Source: Acidobacteriaceae bacterium
GTDB taxonomy: Bacteria; Acidobacteriota; Terriglobia; Terriglobales; Acidobacteriaceae
NCBI GenBank assembly: GCA_003140075.1
Contig: PLIO01000268.1
Coordinates: 1 to 59,535, forward strand
Direction of reading: 5' to 3'
Length of the DNA: 59,535 nucleotides
Both the position numbers and the translations under genes were made by a program. Every line of letters begins with the position of its first letter. The first letter of the stretch is position 1. The notes beneath the pieces were generated by a model. It made no database searches. It was given only the letters and a program-made list of their open reading frames with translations, and was not told the origin of the DNA. Of this stretch, positions 16,583 to 24,982 are shown piece after piece.

Positions 16583-18850
16583 ATGGCTGGACCGCCGATT
16601 CGCGTGGCGCAGACCGCTCCAACTCGACCTCACAGGACTTCCCAGCGCAAGCGGGTGATCATCCCGCTGACGGTCGCGGTGTTTTTTCTGCTCGCGATTC
16701 TGGTTTCTCAGACCGCCTTTAATGAAACAATGCTGCGCCCCGGCACCAACCAGCAGACAGTGGTCTTTTATGCTCTTTCACTGCTGATTTCGCTTCTGTT
16801 CGTCGCTCTCACCTTCGTGCTGGCGCGCAATCTGCTCAAGCTGCTGGCTGAGCGCCGCTTGGGTGTGCTGGGGTCGAAGTTTCGCACGCGCATGGTGGTG
16901 GGAGCGCTGCTGCTGTCGTTCGTTCCCGTGATGGTGATGTATTGGTTTGCCTACGGACTGATGAACCGCTCGATCGACAAATGGTTTTCCACGCCGGTGG
17001 AAGAGGTTCGCGCGGATACCGACGCCATGGCTTCGTTGCTGGCCAGCTATGCGGCGCAGAACGCGCGCTCCGAGGCCGTCGCCATTGCCGCCTCGCCGGA
17101 AACGAAGCGCGCGTTTGATGGTCATGGGTTCTCGGCCGCAGCCGAGGAATTTCGCAGGCACGAGCCTACCTTGCAGGGCGGATTTGTCGTCGCCGTTGAA
17201 AATGGCATCGCTGAGGCGAGCCTTGGCGTTCCCGGTCCGTGGCCGGTGTTGAAGGAGAAGCTGCCGCTGGCGCAAGCCGCCGCGGCGCAGCCCGCCAGCT
17301 TTACCTGGGAGCAAACCGAGTACACGCTGGGCAGCGCTTCCGTTGGAACCGATGGCGTGATCCTGGTAGCTATGCCGCTGCCGCCGGAGTTCTCGCGGAC
17401 GGTCAAACAGATCGAAGCCAGCCAGCAGCGCTATCTTCAGCTCAGCCTCGAGCGCAAACACGTGCGTCAGACCTACATGGGCCTGCTTCTGCTGCTCACG
17501 ATGATGGTTTTGTTTGTGAGCACGTGGCTGGCCCTGTTTCTCTCGAAAGCTGTGACTCGTCCGCTGGCGGGATTGGCGGAGGCGACGCAGGAGATCTCTC
17601 GCGGCCGTTTGGATTACCGGATTGACGTGAGCACCGCAGACGAGATCGGGGATCTGGTTCGCTCTTTCAACCGTATGGCGGAGGAATTGGAAATCAGCCG
17701 GCGGCAGATCGAAGCGTCCAGCCGCGATGTGAGCGCTGCGAATGCGGAACTTGACCAGCGCCGCCGCCAGATGGAGACGATTCTCGAAAGTATTCCGACA
17801 GGAGTTCTGTCGCTCGATGCCGCCCGCTACGTGACCCATGCCAATCACGCCTTGCTGCGCATGTTCCACCCGGAAGGTTATGCGGCAGGGCAGCACATGC
17901 TGCGCGGGGCGCGGCTGGCAGATGTATTTCCTCCTGAAGTACTGGAAGATCTGGAACCGCTGTTGCGCCGCGCCGATCGCATGGGCATGACCACCAGCCA
18001 AATGGAGATGGCGCTGCAGCGCACCTCTCTGAATGTGGCAGTGACGGTGGCGACCCTGCGCCATCAGGACGAACGCTCCGGATACGTGGTCGTATTCGAA
18101 GATCTTTCCGATCTGTTGAAGGCTCAGAAACAGGCGGCATGGCGCGAGGTAGCGCGGCGCGTCGCGCATGAGATCAAGAATCCGCTTACTCCCATTGCAC
18201 TTTCCGCCGAGCGAATTCAGCGTCACCTGGAGCGCGCCACAGCACCCGACAAGGCGACGTTGGACATCGTTCGTTCCTGCGCCGAAACCATCGCCAGCGC
18301 GGTTGAAACCGTGCGCCGGTTGGTGGACGATTTCTCCACGCTGGCGCGCTTCCCCGCATCCAGCCCGCATCCGGCCGATATCAACGAGGTCATCGAGAGC
18401 GCGCTCGCCATGTTCAACGGGCGACTGGACGGCATTGGCCTCCACAAATCGCTGGCTCCGGGCCTGCCCAAAGTGATGGCGGACGCGGAAGCGATTAAGC
18501 GGGCAGTAGCCAACCTCGTCGACAACGCCGCGGAAGCGATGCAGGACGCTCTAGTACGCGAGATCCAGATTTCAACCGCGCTCGTGGCCAGCCGCGAGGC
18601 AGTCGAAATTACCATCGCGGACACCGGGCATGGCGTGACCCGTGAACTGAAGGAACGGCTTTTCCTGCCGTATTTCTCCACCAGGAAGCGCGGAACCGGT
18701 CTGGGCCTGGCGATCGTGAGCCGCGTCATCGAAGAGCACCATGGGTCCATCCGCGTAGAGGAGAACCAGCCGGTGGGAGCGCGCTTCATCGTAGAACTGC
18801 CGGTGGTTTCCGAACCCGCACTGGCCGGCGCCGCGGTTCAGCATGCATAA
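16583..18850 (+). CDS. ntrY: NtrY-like membrane sensor histidine kinase
   Basis: The 755-residue protein has two N-terminal helices (VIIPLTVAVFFLLAILVSQ; VVFYALSLLISLLFVALTFV), a third (MVVGALLLSFVPVMVMYWFA), a large extracytoplasmic domain, a further helix (YMGLLLLLTMMVLFVSTWLA), HAMP (VTRPLAGLAEATQEISRG), PAS (METILESIPTGVLSLD), HisKA with His529 (VAHEIKNPLTPIALS), N box (NLVDNAAEAM) and G boxes (DTGHGV, GTGLGLAIV). This is the NtrY architecture. It overlaps its response regulator gene by eight bases. In other bacteria NtrYX controls nitrogen, redox or envelope responses; the signal here is not known. Confidence 0.88.
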   Translation: MAGPPIRVAQTAPTRPHRTSQRKRVIIPLTVAVFFLLAILVSQTAFNETMLRPGTNQQTVVFYALSLLISLLFVALTFVLARNLLKLLAERRLGVLGSKFRTRMVVGALLLSFVPVMVMYWFAYGLMNRSIDKWFSTPVEEVRADTDAMASLLASYAAQNARSEAVAIAASPETKRAFDGHGFSAAAEEFRRHEPTLQGGFVVAVENGIAEASLGVPGPWPVLKEKLPLAQAAAAQPASFTWEQTEYTLGSASVGTDGVILVAMPLPPEFSRTVKQIEASQQRYLQLSLERKHVRQTYMGLLLLLTMMVLFVSTWLALFLSKAVTRPLAGLAEATQEISRGRLDYRIDVSTADEIGDLVRSFNRMAEELEISRRQIEASSRDVSAANAELDQRRRQMETILESIPTGVLSLDAARYVTHANHALLRMFHPEGYAAGQHMLRGARLADVFPPEVLEDLEPLLRRADRMGMTTSQMEMALQRTSLNVAVTVATLRHQDERSGYVVVFEDLSDLLKAQKQAAWREVARRVAHEIKNPLTPIALSAERIQRHLERATAPDKATLDIVRSCAETIASAVETVRRLVDDFSTLARFPASSPHPADINEVIESALAMFNGRLDGIGLHKSLAPGLPKVMADAEAIKRAVANLVDNAAEAMQDALVREIQISTALVASREAVEITIADTGHGVTRELKERLFLPYFSTRKRGTGLGLAIVSRVIEEHHGSIRVEENQPVGARFIVELPVVSEPALAGAAVQHA

Positions 18851-20201
18851 GATCCTCATTGTCGACGACGAAACCGGCATTCGCGAATCGTTGCAGGGAG
18901 TGCTGGCCGACGAAGACTACGAGACCGCTTCGGTCGAAAGCGGTGAAGAATGCCTCAAACTGTTGCGCCGCGAACACACATATGAAGTGGTGTTGCTCGA
19001 TATCTGGCTGCCCGGCATCGATGGCATGGAGACGCTGGAAAGAATCCGGGAACTCGACAACCCGCCTGAAGTGATCATGATCTCCGGCCACGGCAACATT
19101 GAAACCGCGGTGCGCGCCACCAAACTCGGCGCTTATGACTTCTTGGAAAAACCGCTCTCAATCGATAAAACGCTGATCGTGGTCAAGAACGCAATTGAAT
19201 CGAAAAAACTGCGGCACGAGAACGTCGATCTAAAGAAGCAGTTGCACGCCAAGAGCGTGATCGTTGGCGACAGCATTCCCATGAAGGCGCTGCGCCAGCA
19301 GATTGGCCTCATGGCGCCCACCAACGGCCGCGTTCTGATCTACGGCGAATCGGGCACGGGGAAAGAACTGGTGGCCCACGCGATCCATGCGCAGAGCCTG
19401 CGCAAGGACGAGACCTTCGTCGAGGTCAACTGCGCGGCGATTCCCGAAGACCTCATCGAGAGCGAACTATTCGGCCATTACAAAGGATCGTTTCCGGGAG
19501 CGGCCGCCGACAAGGAAGGCAAGTTTCAAAAGGCGAGTGGTGGAACGTTGTTTCTGGATGAAGTAGGCGACATGAGCCTGAAGACGCAATCGAAGGTGCT
19601 GCGCACGCTCGAGGAACAGCGAGTGGCGCCTCTCGGCAGCGACGAAACCATCATGGTGGATGCGCGCATCATCGCATCCACCAACAAAGATCTGGAAGAG
19701 GAAATCTCCAGGGGAAATTTTCGCGAGGATCTGTTTTACCGGCTGAACGTGATTCCTTTCTTCGTGCCGCCGCTGCGCGACCGGAAGGAAGACATTCCGC
19801 TGTTTGCACGGCACTTCCTCAAGGACCTGGCCGCGACCTACGGAAGACGCCCGCGCGAAATCACGGATGACGCCGTGGAGGCCCTAATGCGCTATTCGTG
19901 GCCGGGCAACGTGCGCGAACTGCGCAATGTGATCGAGCGGATTGTGATCATGAATCCCATGACGGCGCGCTTCGACCGCAAGCATCTGCCTCCGCTGGTT
20001 TATCGTGACGGCCACCGCCGCGCGGCGCGCAGCGAGTTCTCCACCTTGCACCAGGCCCGCGATGCCTACGAGCGCGATTTCATTCTCAAGAAGCTCGACG
20101 AGAACCACGGCAACGTTACTCGCGCCGCCGAGGTGCTGGGGCTGGAGCGCAGCCATCTTTACCGCAAGATGAAGACTCTCGGGATTGCGGCCAAAGAGTA
20201 G
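18843..20201 (+). CDS. ntrX: NtrX-like response regulator with altered GAFTGA loop
   Basis: The 452-residue NtrC-class protein has a receiver (D8-D9, phospho-acceptor D53 in LLDIWLPG), an AAA+ domain with Walker A GESGTGKE and Walker B GGTLFLDE, and a Fis-type HTH (NVTRAAEVLGLERSHLYRKM). The loop that contacts sigma-54 reads GSFPGA (215-220) instead of GAFTGA: the key Thr is Pro (codon CCG). In NtrC-type proteins that Thr is essential for sigma-54 remodelling, so this regulator may act without sigma-54, as some NtrC and NtrX relatives do. It is translated together with the NtrY-like kinase. Confidence 0.9.
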   Translation: MHKILIVDDETGIRESLQGVLADEDYETASVESGEECLKLLRREHTYEVVLLDIWLPGIDGMETLERIRELDNPPEVIMISGHGNIETAVRATKLGAYDFLEKPLSIDKTLIVVKNAIESKKLRHENVDLKKQLHAKSVIVGDSIPMKALRQQIGLMAPTNGRVLIYGESGTGKELVAHAIHAQSLRKDETFVEVNCAAIPEDLIESELFGHYKGSFPGAAADKEGKFQKASGGTLFLDEVGDMSLKTQSKVLRTLEEQRVAPLGSDETIMVDARIIASTNKDLEEEISRGNFREDLFYRLNVIPFFVPPLRDRKEDIPLFARHFLKDLAATYGRRPREITDDAVEALMRYSWPGNVRELRNVIERIVIMNPMTARFDRKHLPPLVYRDGHRRAARSEFSTLHQARDAYERDFILKKLDENHGNVTRAAEVLGLERSHLYRKMKTLGIAAKE

Positions 20202-20220
20202 GCTTGCCGCGGATCGGGAT

Positions 20221-20682
20221 CTAGCGCTTCACCATGTGAATTTCAGTGCCGTTCTTTCGGAACTCCACTTTGTCCATGAGCTGGTTGATGAGAAAAATTC
20301 CGCGGCCGTGATTGGAATAGACGTTTTCTCCGACCGTGCAACTGGGGATGGACTCGGGCGTAAAACCAGTACCGGGGTCCCGCACCACGATTAGCACGCC
20401 CCGTTCATCGTCGCTACTCACCAGGCATTCGACCGTCTTGGTGGGATCTTCCTTAGCGCCGTGAATCACGGCGTTGGCAAGCGCTTCCTGCAGCGCCAAC
20501 TCGATCGCATCTTCCTTGCCGTCAACGCCTTTCATCTGGCGGACCACGGACATTACTTCCTGCACCACCGGATCCACGGCCCTGCGGTCAGCGGCAAGGG
20601 TCACGCGCAAAAGCAAATGCAACTTATCGGGATCGAAATCTTTTTCGGGAAGAGGTTGCTCGGGAGAATCCGCCGGTGGCAT
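20221..20682 (-). CDS. RsbW-like ATP-binding anti-sigma/serine kinase domain protein
   Basis: The 153-residue protein is a stand-alone GHKL ATPase of the HATPase_c_2 type: N box ELALQEALANAVIHGA, G1 DPGTGF and G2 SNHGRGIFLINQLMD. Such proteins phosphorylate STAS anti-anti-sigma factors or bind sigma factors. No STAS partner, sigma factor or PP2C phosphatase lies nearby, so the partner is elsewhere. It follows era on the minus strand by about 125 bases and converges with ntrX. The N-terminal 20 residues are Pro/Asp-rich and likely disordered. Confidence 0.85.
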   Translation of the reverse strand: MPPADSPEQPLPEKDFDPDKLHLLLRVTLAADRRAVDPVVQEVMSVVRQMKGVDGKEDAIELALQEALANAVIHGAKEDPTKTVECLVSSDDERGVLIVVRDPGTGFTPESIPSCTVGENVYSNHGRGIFLINQLMDKVEFRKNGTEIHMVKR

Positions 20683-20807
20683 GTTTTAGCTCGTTAGTTA
20701 CGATTCAGCGCCGCACACGATTGATTTTAGCTGTCAAACGCTCTCTACGCCAACCTCCGAAAATAGCTACAACCGCTGTTATGTTGCGAAACCGCAGCCA
20801 CGGCCCG

Positions 20808-21821
20808 CTAATCGAGCACCCGGCCGTGTTTGTCGTCCTTCGGTTTCCTCGGCATTCGCGCTTTTTGTGGCGTCTTTGGCAGTTCGACCCGCCCGTCCGT
20901 CAGATGGTCCAGTTGCCTTCTCCAATCGAGTTCTTCCACAAAGCCACGTGACTCGCGCCAGTTGGGCTGCACTTTCACGTACAGCTCGAGAAAGACCTTC
21001 GTCCCTAACATGCGCTCGATCTGCAGGCGCGCCGAAGTGCCGATCCGCTTCAGCATCTGTCCTTTCTTGCCGATCAATATGCCCTTCTGGCCTTCGCGCT
21101 CGCAGTAGATTGTGGCCGCGATGCGGGTTAACCTGGCGCCCGCCTCGAAACTCTCAACGATCACCGTGGTTGCGTACGGAAGTTCTTCCTCAGTCTCCAG
21201 TAAAACTCGCTCCCGAACAATTTCTCCGGCCATGAAGCGTGCCGGTTGGTCGGTAACCTGGTCTTCCGGGAACAAAGGAGGGCCCGCGGGCAGTGCCGCG
21301 GTTACCTCTTTCAGGAGAATATCGAGTCCGTCTTTTTTCAGCGCGGAAATCGGGACGATGGCGTGAAATGGATGCAGCTTCTTGTATTCCTCGATCAGCG
21401 GCAGCAACTTGCTCTTGCCGCCCCGTAACAGATCAACTTTGTTAAGGACGAGACAAACGTGGGTGGGTGAATGCCCCAGCATTTGGATCGCGAATTCGTC
21501 GCGCTGATCGAGCTTGCGCGTCGCATCCATGATCAGGAGGACGAGATCGCAGCCTTCCATAGCCTCCCGTACTTCGACCATCATCTTGCGGCCCAGGGAA
21601 CTGTCGGGCTTATGCACGCCCGGAGTATCAATCAACACGATCTGTGCGCCGCTCTGGCCCTTAACCTTGGGCAGGTTCACGATGCCCTGGATCCGGTTGC
21701 GTGTGGTCTGCGGCTTGGGCGAGATGATGGCCAACTTCTCGCCCACGAGCGCATTGAGCAGGGTGGACTTGCCAGCGTTCGGACGACCGAGGATGCAGAC
21801 AAAACCGGAGCGGAAAGGCAT
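20808..21821 (-). CDS. era: GTPase Era
   Basis: The 337-residue protein has G1 GRPNAGKS (residues 12-19), the switch segment SPKPQTTRNRIQGI, G3 DTPG, G4 NKVD, SALKKDG as G5, and a C-terminal KH domain (EGQKGILIGKKGQMLKRIG). Era binds 16S rRNA near its 3' end during 30S assembly. A basic C-terminal tail (PKTPQKARMPRKPKDDKH) extends beyond the usual end by about 30 residues. It is the last of the phoH-ybeY-corC-era set, an order seen in many bacteria, separated from corC by a palindromic repeat. Confidence 0.96.
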   Translation of the reverse strand: MPFRSGFVCILGRPNAGKSTLLNALVGEKLAIISPKPQTTRNRIQGIVNLPKVKGQSGAQIVLIDTPGVHKPDSSLGRKMMVEVREAMEGCDLVLLIMDATRKLDQRDEFAIQMLGHSPTHVCLVLNKVDLLRGGKSKLLPLIEEYKKLHPFHAIVPISALKKDGLDILLKEVTAALPAGPPLFPEDQVTDQPARFMAGEIVRERVLLETEEELPYATTVIVESFEAGARLTRIAATIYCEREGQKGILIGKKGQMLKRIGTSARLQIERMLGTKVFLELYVKVQPNWRESRGFVEELDWRRQLDHLTDGRVELPKTPQKARMPRKPKDDKHGRVLD

Positions 21822-21829
21822 AGGGGTTG

Positions 21830-21873
21830 AGTAGCGCCGGCATCCTGCCGGCTGTCCCGACGGCGGCGCTACT
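21830..21873. repeat. Palindromic element AGTAGCGCCG...CGGCGCTACT
   Basis: Outer 10-bp arms (21830-21839 and 21864-21873) are perfect complements and an inner hairpin GCCGGCATCCTGCCGGC can form. It fills the era-corC spacer. A shorter relative lies at 51154-51180. Confidence 0.85.
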
Positions 21874-21876
21874 GAA

Positions 21877-23142
21877 CTATATCAGCTTCAGCTGCCGCGG
21901 CTGCACGGCCGTAATTCTCACGCGTTCGACCTTTCGATCCGTCGATTCGAGAACCTCATACCGCAGACCGTCGTCGTCCACCGTTTCGCCGCGCTGCGGG
22001 ATTCGCCCTGCCAGTTCGCTGACCAAACCCGCGACGGTGGCCGATTCCCTGCCCTCCGGTTTGGTTCCGAATAGTTCGGCGAGGCGGTCCACGTCCATGC
22101 CCCCGGAAACGATGAACGACCGATCGTTCTCCCTGACGATCTCCGGTTTCTCGTGCTCGTCCCGGATTTCGCCAACGATTTCTTCGACCAGATCTTCAAT
22201 CGTCACGAGGCCCGCTACGCCGCCGTACTCGTCAACCACGATTGCCATGCGAATGTTGTTCTTCTGCATTTCGCGCAGCAGATCGCTGCCCAGTTTGCTC
22301 TCGGGGACGAAGTACACGTCGCGCCGCATCAGGGTTTCGAGCGTACGAGTCGAGGCTTCGCTGTCCGGCACTTGCAGCACGTCCTGTGCGTAGACGATGC
22401 CCTTAATGTTGTGAATGCTGTCTTCATACACCGGCACGCGCGAGTAGTGCTTCTCGCCGAGCATTTGAATGAAACGCTCGACCGTAGTTTCCACCGGTAC
22501 GGCAAACATATCCGGACGCGGCTTCATGGCCTCCCGCACCGTCTTGCCGCTGAACTCCACCACGGACTGAATCAGGTCGCGGTCGCCTTTCTGAATGATG
22601 CCTTCTTCCTGACCGGCTTCAATCAACGCATCCACGGCCTCGGACGCGCTTTCCGGCTGCTCGCTCGTGTTCTGCCGGGTGAGCGAGGCCACCGATTGCA
22701 GGAAACCCAGAACAATGGTCACGGGCAGCACAAGATAAATCAGCACAGTCAGCAGCCATGTCCAGCGGATGAGCCAGGCGCCGTTGGTGCGGGAGAAGAA
22801 AACAAAGGGCAGAAACTGATTGAACACGATGACGATCAGAATCAGGCTGACGGCGGCTTGCAGGATCTCGTATATGCTCCACAACTGATCGCCGAAGACC
22901 GCGTAGCCCACGATCAAGGCGATGGTCGCCGTGGTCAACTGCTTGAGCACCGCCATGGAAAGCGAGGCGCGGGCGCGGCTGACATGCAGGTTGGGCTCAA
23001 CCTTCTGCTCGAAGACGTCGATGTTGTCCTGAAAATCGCGCGAAAGAAATTTGCCCATCTCCTGGTAGACGCGATCGACGTACGAAGCCAAGGCCAGGAG
23101 GGCCAGGAGTGGACATAGCGCGAGTGCGACGGCCCAGTTCAT
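21877..23142 (-). CDS. CorC/HlyC family protein with CBS pair
   Basis: The 421-residue protein has an N-terminal membrane region of about four helices (LALCPLLALLALASYVDRV; ATIALIVGYAVFGDQL; ILQAAVSLILIVIVFNQFLP; LLTVLIYLVLPVTIVLGFL), a CBS pair (MKPRPDMFAVPVETTVERF; MRRDVYFVPESKLGSDLL) and the CorC_HlyC domain (AIVVDEYGGVAGLVTIEDL, IVSGGMDVDRLAELF). It starts within the last codon of ybeY (four-base overlap), so the two are coupled. The family is associated with Mg2+/Co2+ resistance and efflux. It is a diverged paralogue of the protein at 1-1211. Confidence 0.9.
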   Translation of the reverse strand: MNWAVALALCPLLALLALASYVDRVYQEMGKFLSRDFQDNIDVFEQKVEPNLHVSRARASLSMAVLKQLTTATIALIVGYAVFGDQLWSIYEILQAAVSLILIVIVFNQFLPFVFFSRTNGAWLIRWTWLLTVLIYLVLPVTIVLGFLQSVASLTRQNTSEQPESASEAVDALIEAGQEEGIIQKGDRDLIQSVVEFSGKTVREAMKPRPDMFAVPVETTVERFIQMLGEKHYSRVPVYEDSIHNIKGIVYAQDVLQVPDSEASTRTLETLMRRDVYFVPESKLGSDLLREMQKNNIRMAIVVDEYGGVAGLVTIEDLVEEIVGEIRDEHEKPEIVRENDRSFIVSGGMDVDRLAELFGTKPEGRESATVAGLVSELAGRIPQRGETVDDDGLRYEVLESTDRKVERVRITAVQPRQLKLI

Positions 23143-23645
23143 GCCGTTCTCCGCTTCGCGCCGGGCGGACGATCTTTCTTGCCGATAATGACTTCGCGGA
23201 CACCCGGTTCGGACCGCTCGATCAGCGCTACTTGCAGGTTGAGTTGCCGGCGCAACTTCATCTCCTTGCGCGCCATCTCGCCATGATCGCGCTCGTGATC
23301 GAAGCCCGCCAGATGCAGTATGCCGTGCAACACCAGAATCTTCACCTCGTCCGCTGCCGTATGCCCGAGTCGCCCGGCATTTTCTCGGGCAATATCCGCG
23401 GAAATCGCAACGTCTCCGGCGACGCGCCCATCAGCGGCGCACTCCGCCAGCGGCAACGGAAACGATAGCACGTCCGTGGGCTTGTCTTTTCCCCGGAATC
23501 GCCGGTTGAGAGATCTTAACTCGGAGCTGTTTGTGATCAACACGTTCACTGTGCCACGCAAACGAACCGCTCGCCGCGCCCGCAAAACGAAGCGTTCGAG
23601 GGTTGACGAACTCAACCCTGCGACTCTTTTTCTAAGAATAACCAA
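23139..23645 (-). CDS. ybeY: Endoribonuclease YbeY (16S rRNA maturation)
   Basis: The 168-residue protein carries the UPF0054 metal-binding motif HGILHLAGFDHERDH (His residues of HGxLHLxGxDH) and the upstream segment RFRGKDKPTDVLSFPLPLAE. YbeY processes the 16S 3' end and takes part in ribosome quality control. It lies between phoH and corC, as in many bacteria. The C-terminus extends about 20 residues past the usual end with a basic tail (KKDRPPGAKRR). Confidence 0.95.
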   Translation of the reverse strand: MVILRKRVAGLSSSTLERFVLRARRAVRLRGTVNVLITNSSELRSLNRRFRGKDKPTDVLSFPLPLAECAADGRVAGDVAISADIARENAGRLGHTAADEVKILVLHGILHLAGFDHERDHGEMARKEMKLRRQLNLQVALIERSEPGVREVIIGKKDRPPGAKRRTA

Positions 23646-23679
23646 CCTGCTCCAGTTCGCTCCTCAGGAACATCTCGCA

Positions 23680-23711
23680 AAATAAAGAGGAGGGCCCCAT
23701 TTCAGCCCTCC
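23680..23711 (-). terminator. Rho-independent terminator after phoH
   Basis: On the minus strand the hairpin GGAGGGC-N9-GCCCTCC (23711-23689) is followed by TCTTTATTTT. It lies 16 bases past the phoH stop and before ybeY, so part of the phoH transcript should end here. Confidence 0.7.
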
Positions 23712-23726
23712 AGCCTGCCTGCGATT

Positions 23727-24791
23727 TTATTCTCCCGAAGCTTCTCTCGACCTCGGGTCCAGGTTCGGCGGGCCCAGGTTCGGCGCCTCCGGACTCTTGG
23801 TGTCGACGCTCTTCCCGCCCGCGAGCAGCAGCATCTGCTGTTCGGCGACGTGCGTTTTGTGCTCGTCGTAGGCGCGAATAATCCGCTGCACCAGGTGATG
23901 ACGCACGACATCGGATTCGTCGAAATGCACGAACGTCAAACCCTCAACACGTTTCAGAATATCGATCGCTTCCAGCAAGCCGCTGCGCCGCGCGTTGGGC
24001 AAATCGATCTGCGTGATGTCCCCGGTAATCACCGCCTTGGAGTTGAATCCCAAGCGGGTGACGAACATCTTCATCTGCTCTGAAGTCGTATTCTGCGCTT
24101 CATCGAGAATCACAAAAGAATCGTTTAAGGTACGGCCGCGCATGAATGCGATAGGCGCAATCTCGATGACGTTCTTCTCCAGATAGCGATCCACCTTTTC
24201 CGGATCGAGCATGTCATACAGCGCGTCGTATAGCGGACGCAAATAAGGATCGATCTTATCCTGCAAGGTGCCCGGCAAAAATCCCAGGCGCTCGCCAGCT
24301 TCCACCGCCGGACGCGCCAGGATGATGCGGTTCACCCGTTTCGCCAGCAGCGCGGAGATCGCCATGGCCACTGCGAGATAAGTTTTACCCGTGCCCGCCG
24401 GGCCGACCCCGAACACCATGTCGTGCTTCTCGATGGCTTCAACGTAACGGCGCTGGTTCACGCTCTTGGGCTGCACCATGCGGCGACCGAGAGAGCGTTG
24501 GCGGCCTGCATCGGCAAGCCCGCGCAACGTCGCAGTCGAATCGGCCGTGAGCACGCGCAACATGCTGTTGAGATCGCCGTTGTTGAAGCTGTAGCCGGAG
24601 CGCTGCAGGCTTTCGTAATCGGCAAACACCTGCTCGGCGCGAGCCACGTCGCGCGCCGCGCCTTCCAATTCGATGGCGTTCGACCGCAGATCAATCGTGA
24701 CGTTCAGGCCGTCTTCCAGTACGCGCACATTCTCGTCGCGCGTGCCAAACAAAGTCTCGATGTTGGGACTAATCCCGATGCTTTTCTTCAT
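23727..24791 (-). CDS. phoH: PhoH-family ATPase
   Basis: The 354-residue protein has an N-terminal KH-like segment ([18 protein letters not shown]), Walker [16 protein letters not shown] and Walker B with [19 protein letters not shown], followed by [20 protein letters not shown], all PhoH hallmarks. It is a cytoplasmic ATPase thought to work with YbeY on RNA. The C-terminus has a short Pro/Asn-rich repeat ([13 protein letters not shown]). It is the first gene of the phoH-ybeY-corC-era set; a terminator separates it from ybeY, so expression may differ. Confidence 0.95.
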   Translation of the reverse strand: MKKSIGISPNIETLFGTRDENVRVLEDGLNVTIDLRSNAIELEGAARDVARAEQVFADYESLQRSGYSFNNGDLNSMLRVLTADSTATLRGLADAGRQRSLGRRMVQPKSVNQRRYVEAIEKHDMVFGVGPAGTGKTYLAVAMAISALLAKRVNRIILARPAVEAGERLGFLPGTLQDKIDPYLRPLYDALYDMLDPEKVDRYLEKNVIEIAPIAFMRGRTLNDSFVILDEAQNTTSEQMKMFVTRLGFNSKAVITGDITQIDLPNARRSGLLEAIDILKRVEGLTFVHFDESDVVRHHLVQRIIRAYDEHKTHVAEQQMLLLAGGKSVDTKSPEAPNLGPPNLDPRSREASGE

Positions 24792-24982
24792 TCAGTCTCT
24801 TTGATGAACAAAGCTTGATGAACCATGTAGGACGGTCTGGGAACACTTACATCTCAGCCACTTCGCAGACAAAACAGGATTATGCTTCGAGACGGGACCA
24901 GCCGGGATGCTCATGCCCAGAGGGCAAGTCACTACCATTAGCTAAAGCCTACCCCGCGCCGGGGTGGGAGTCAATGGCAGCT

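Noticed and set aside
16778..18445. 555-codon minus-strand frame
   Set aside because: Antisense shadow of the NtrY-like kinase gene.
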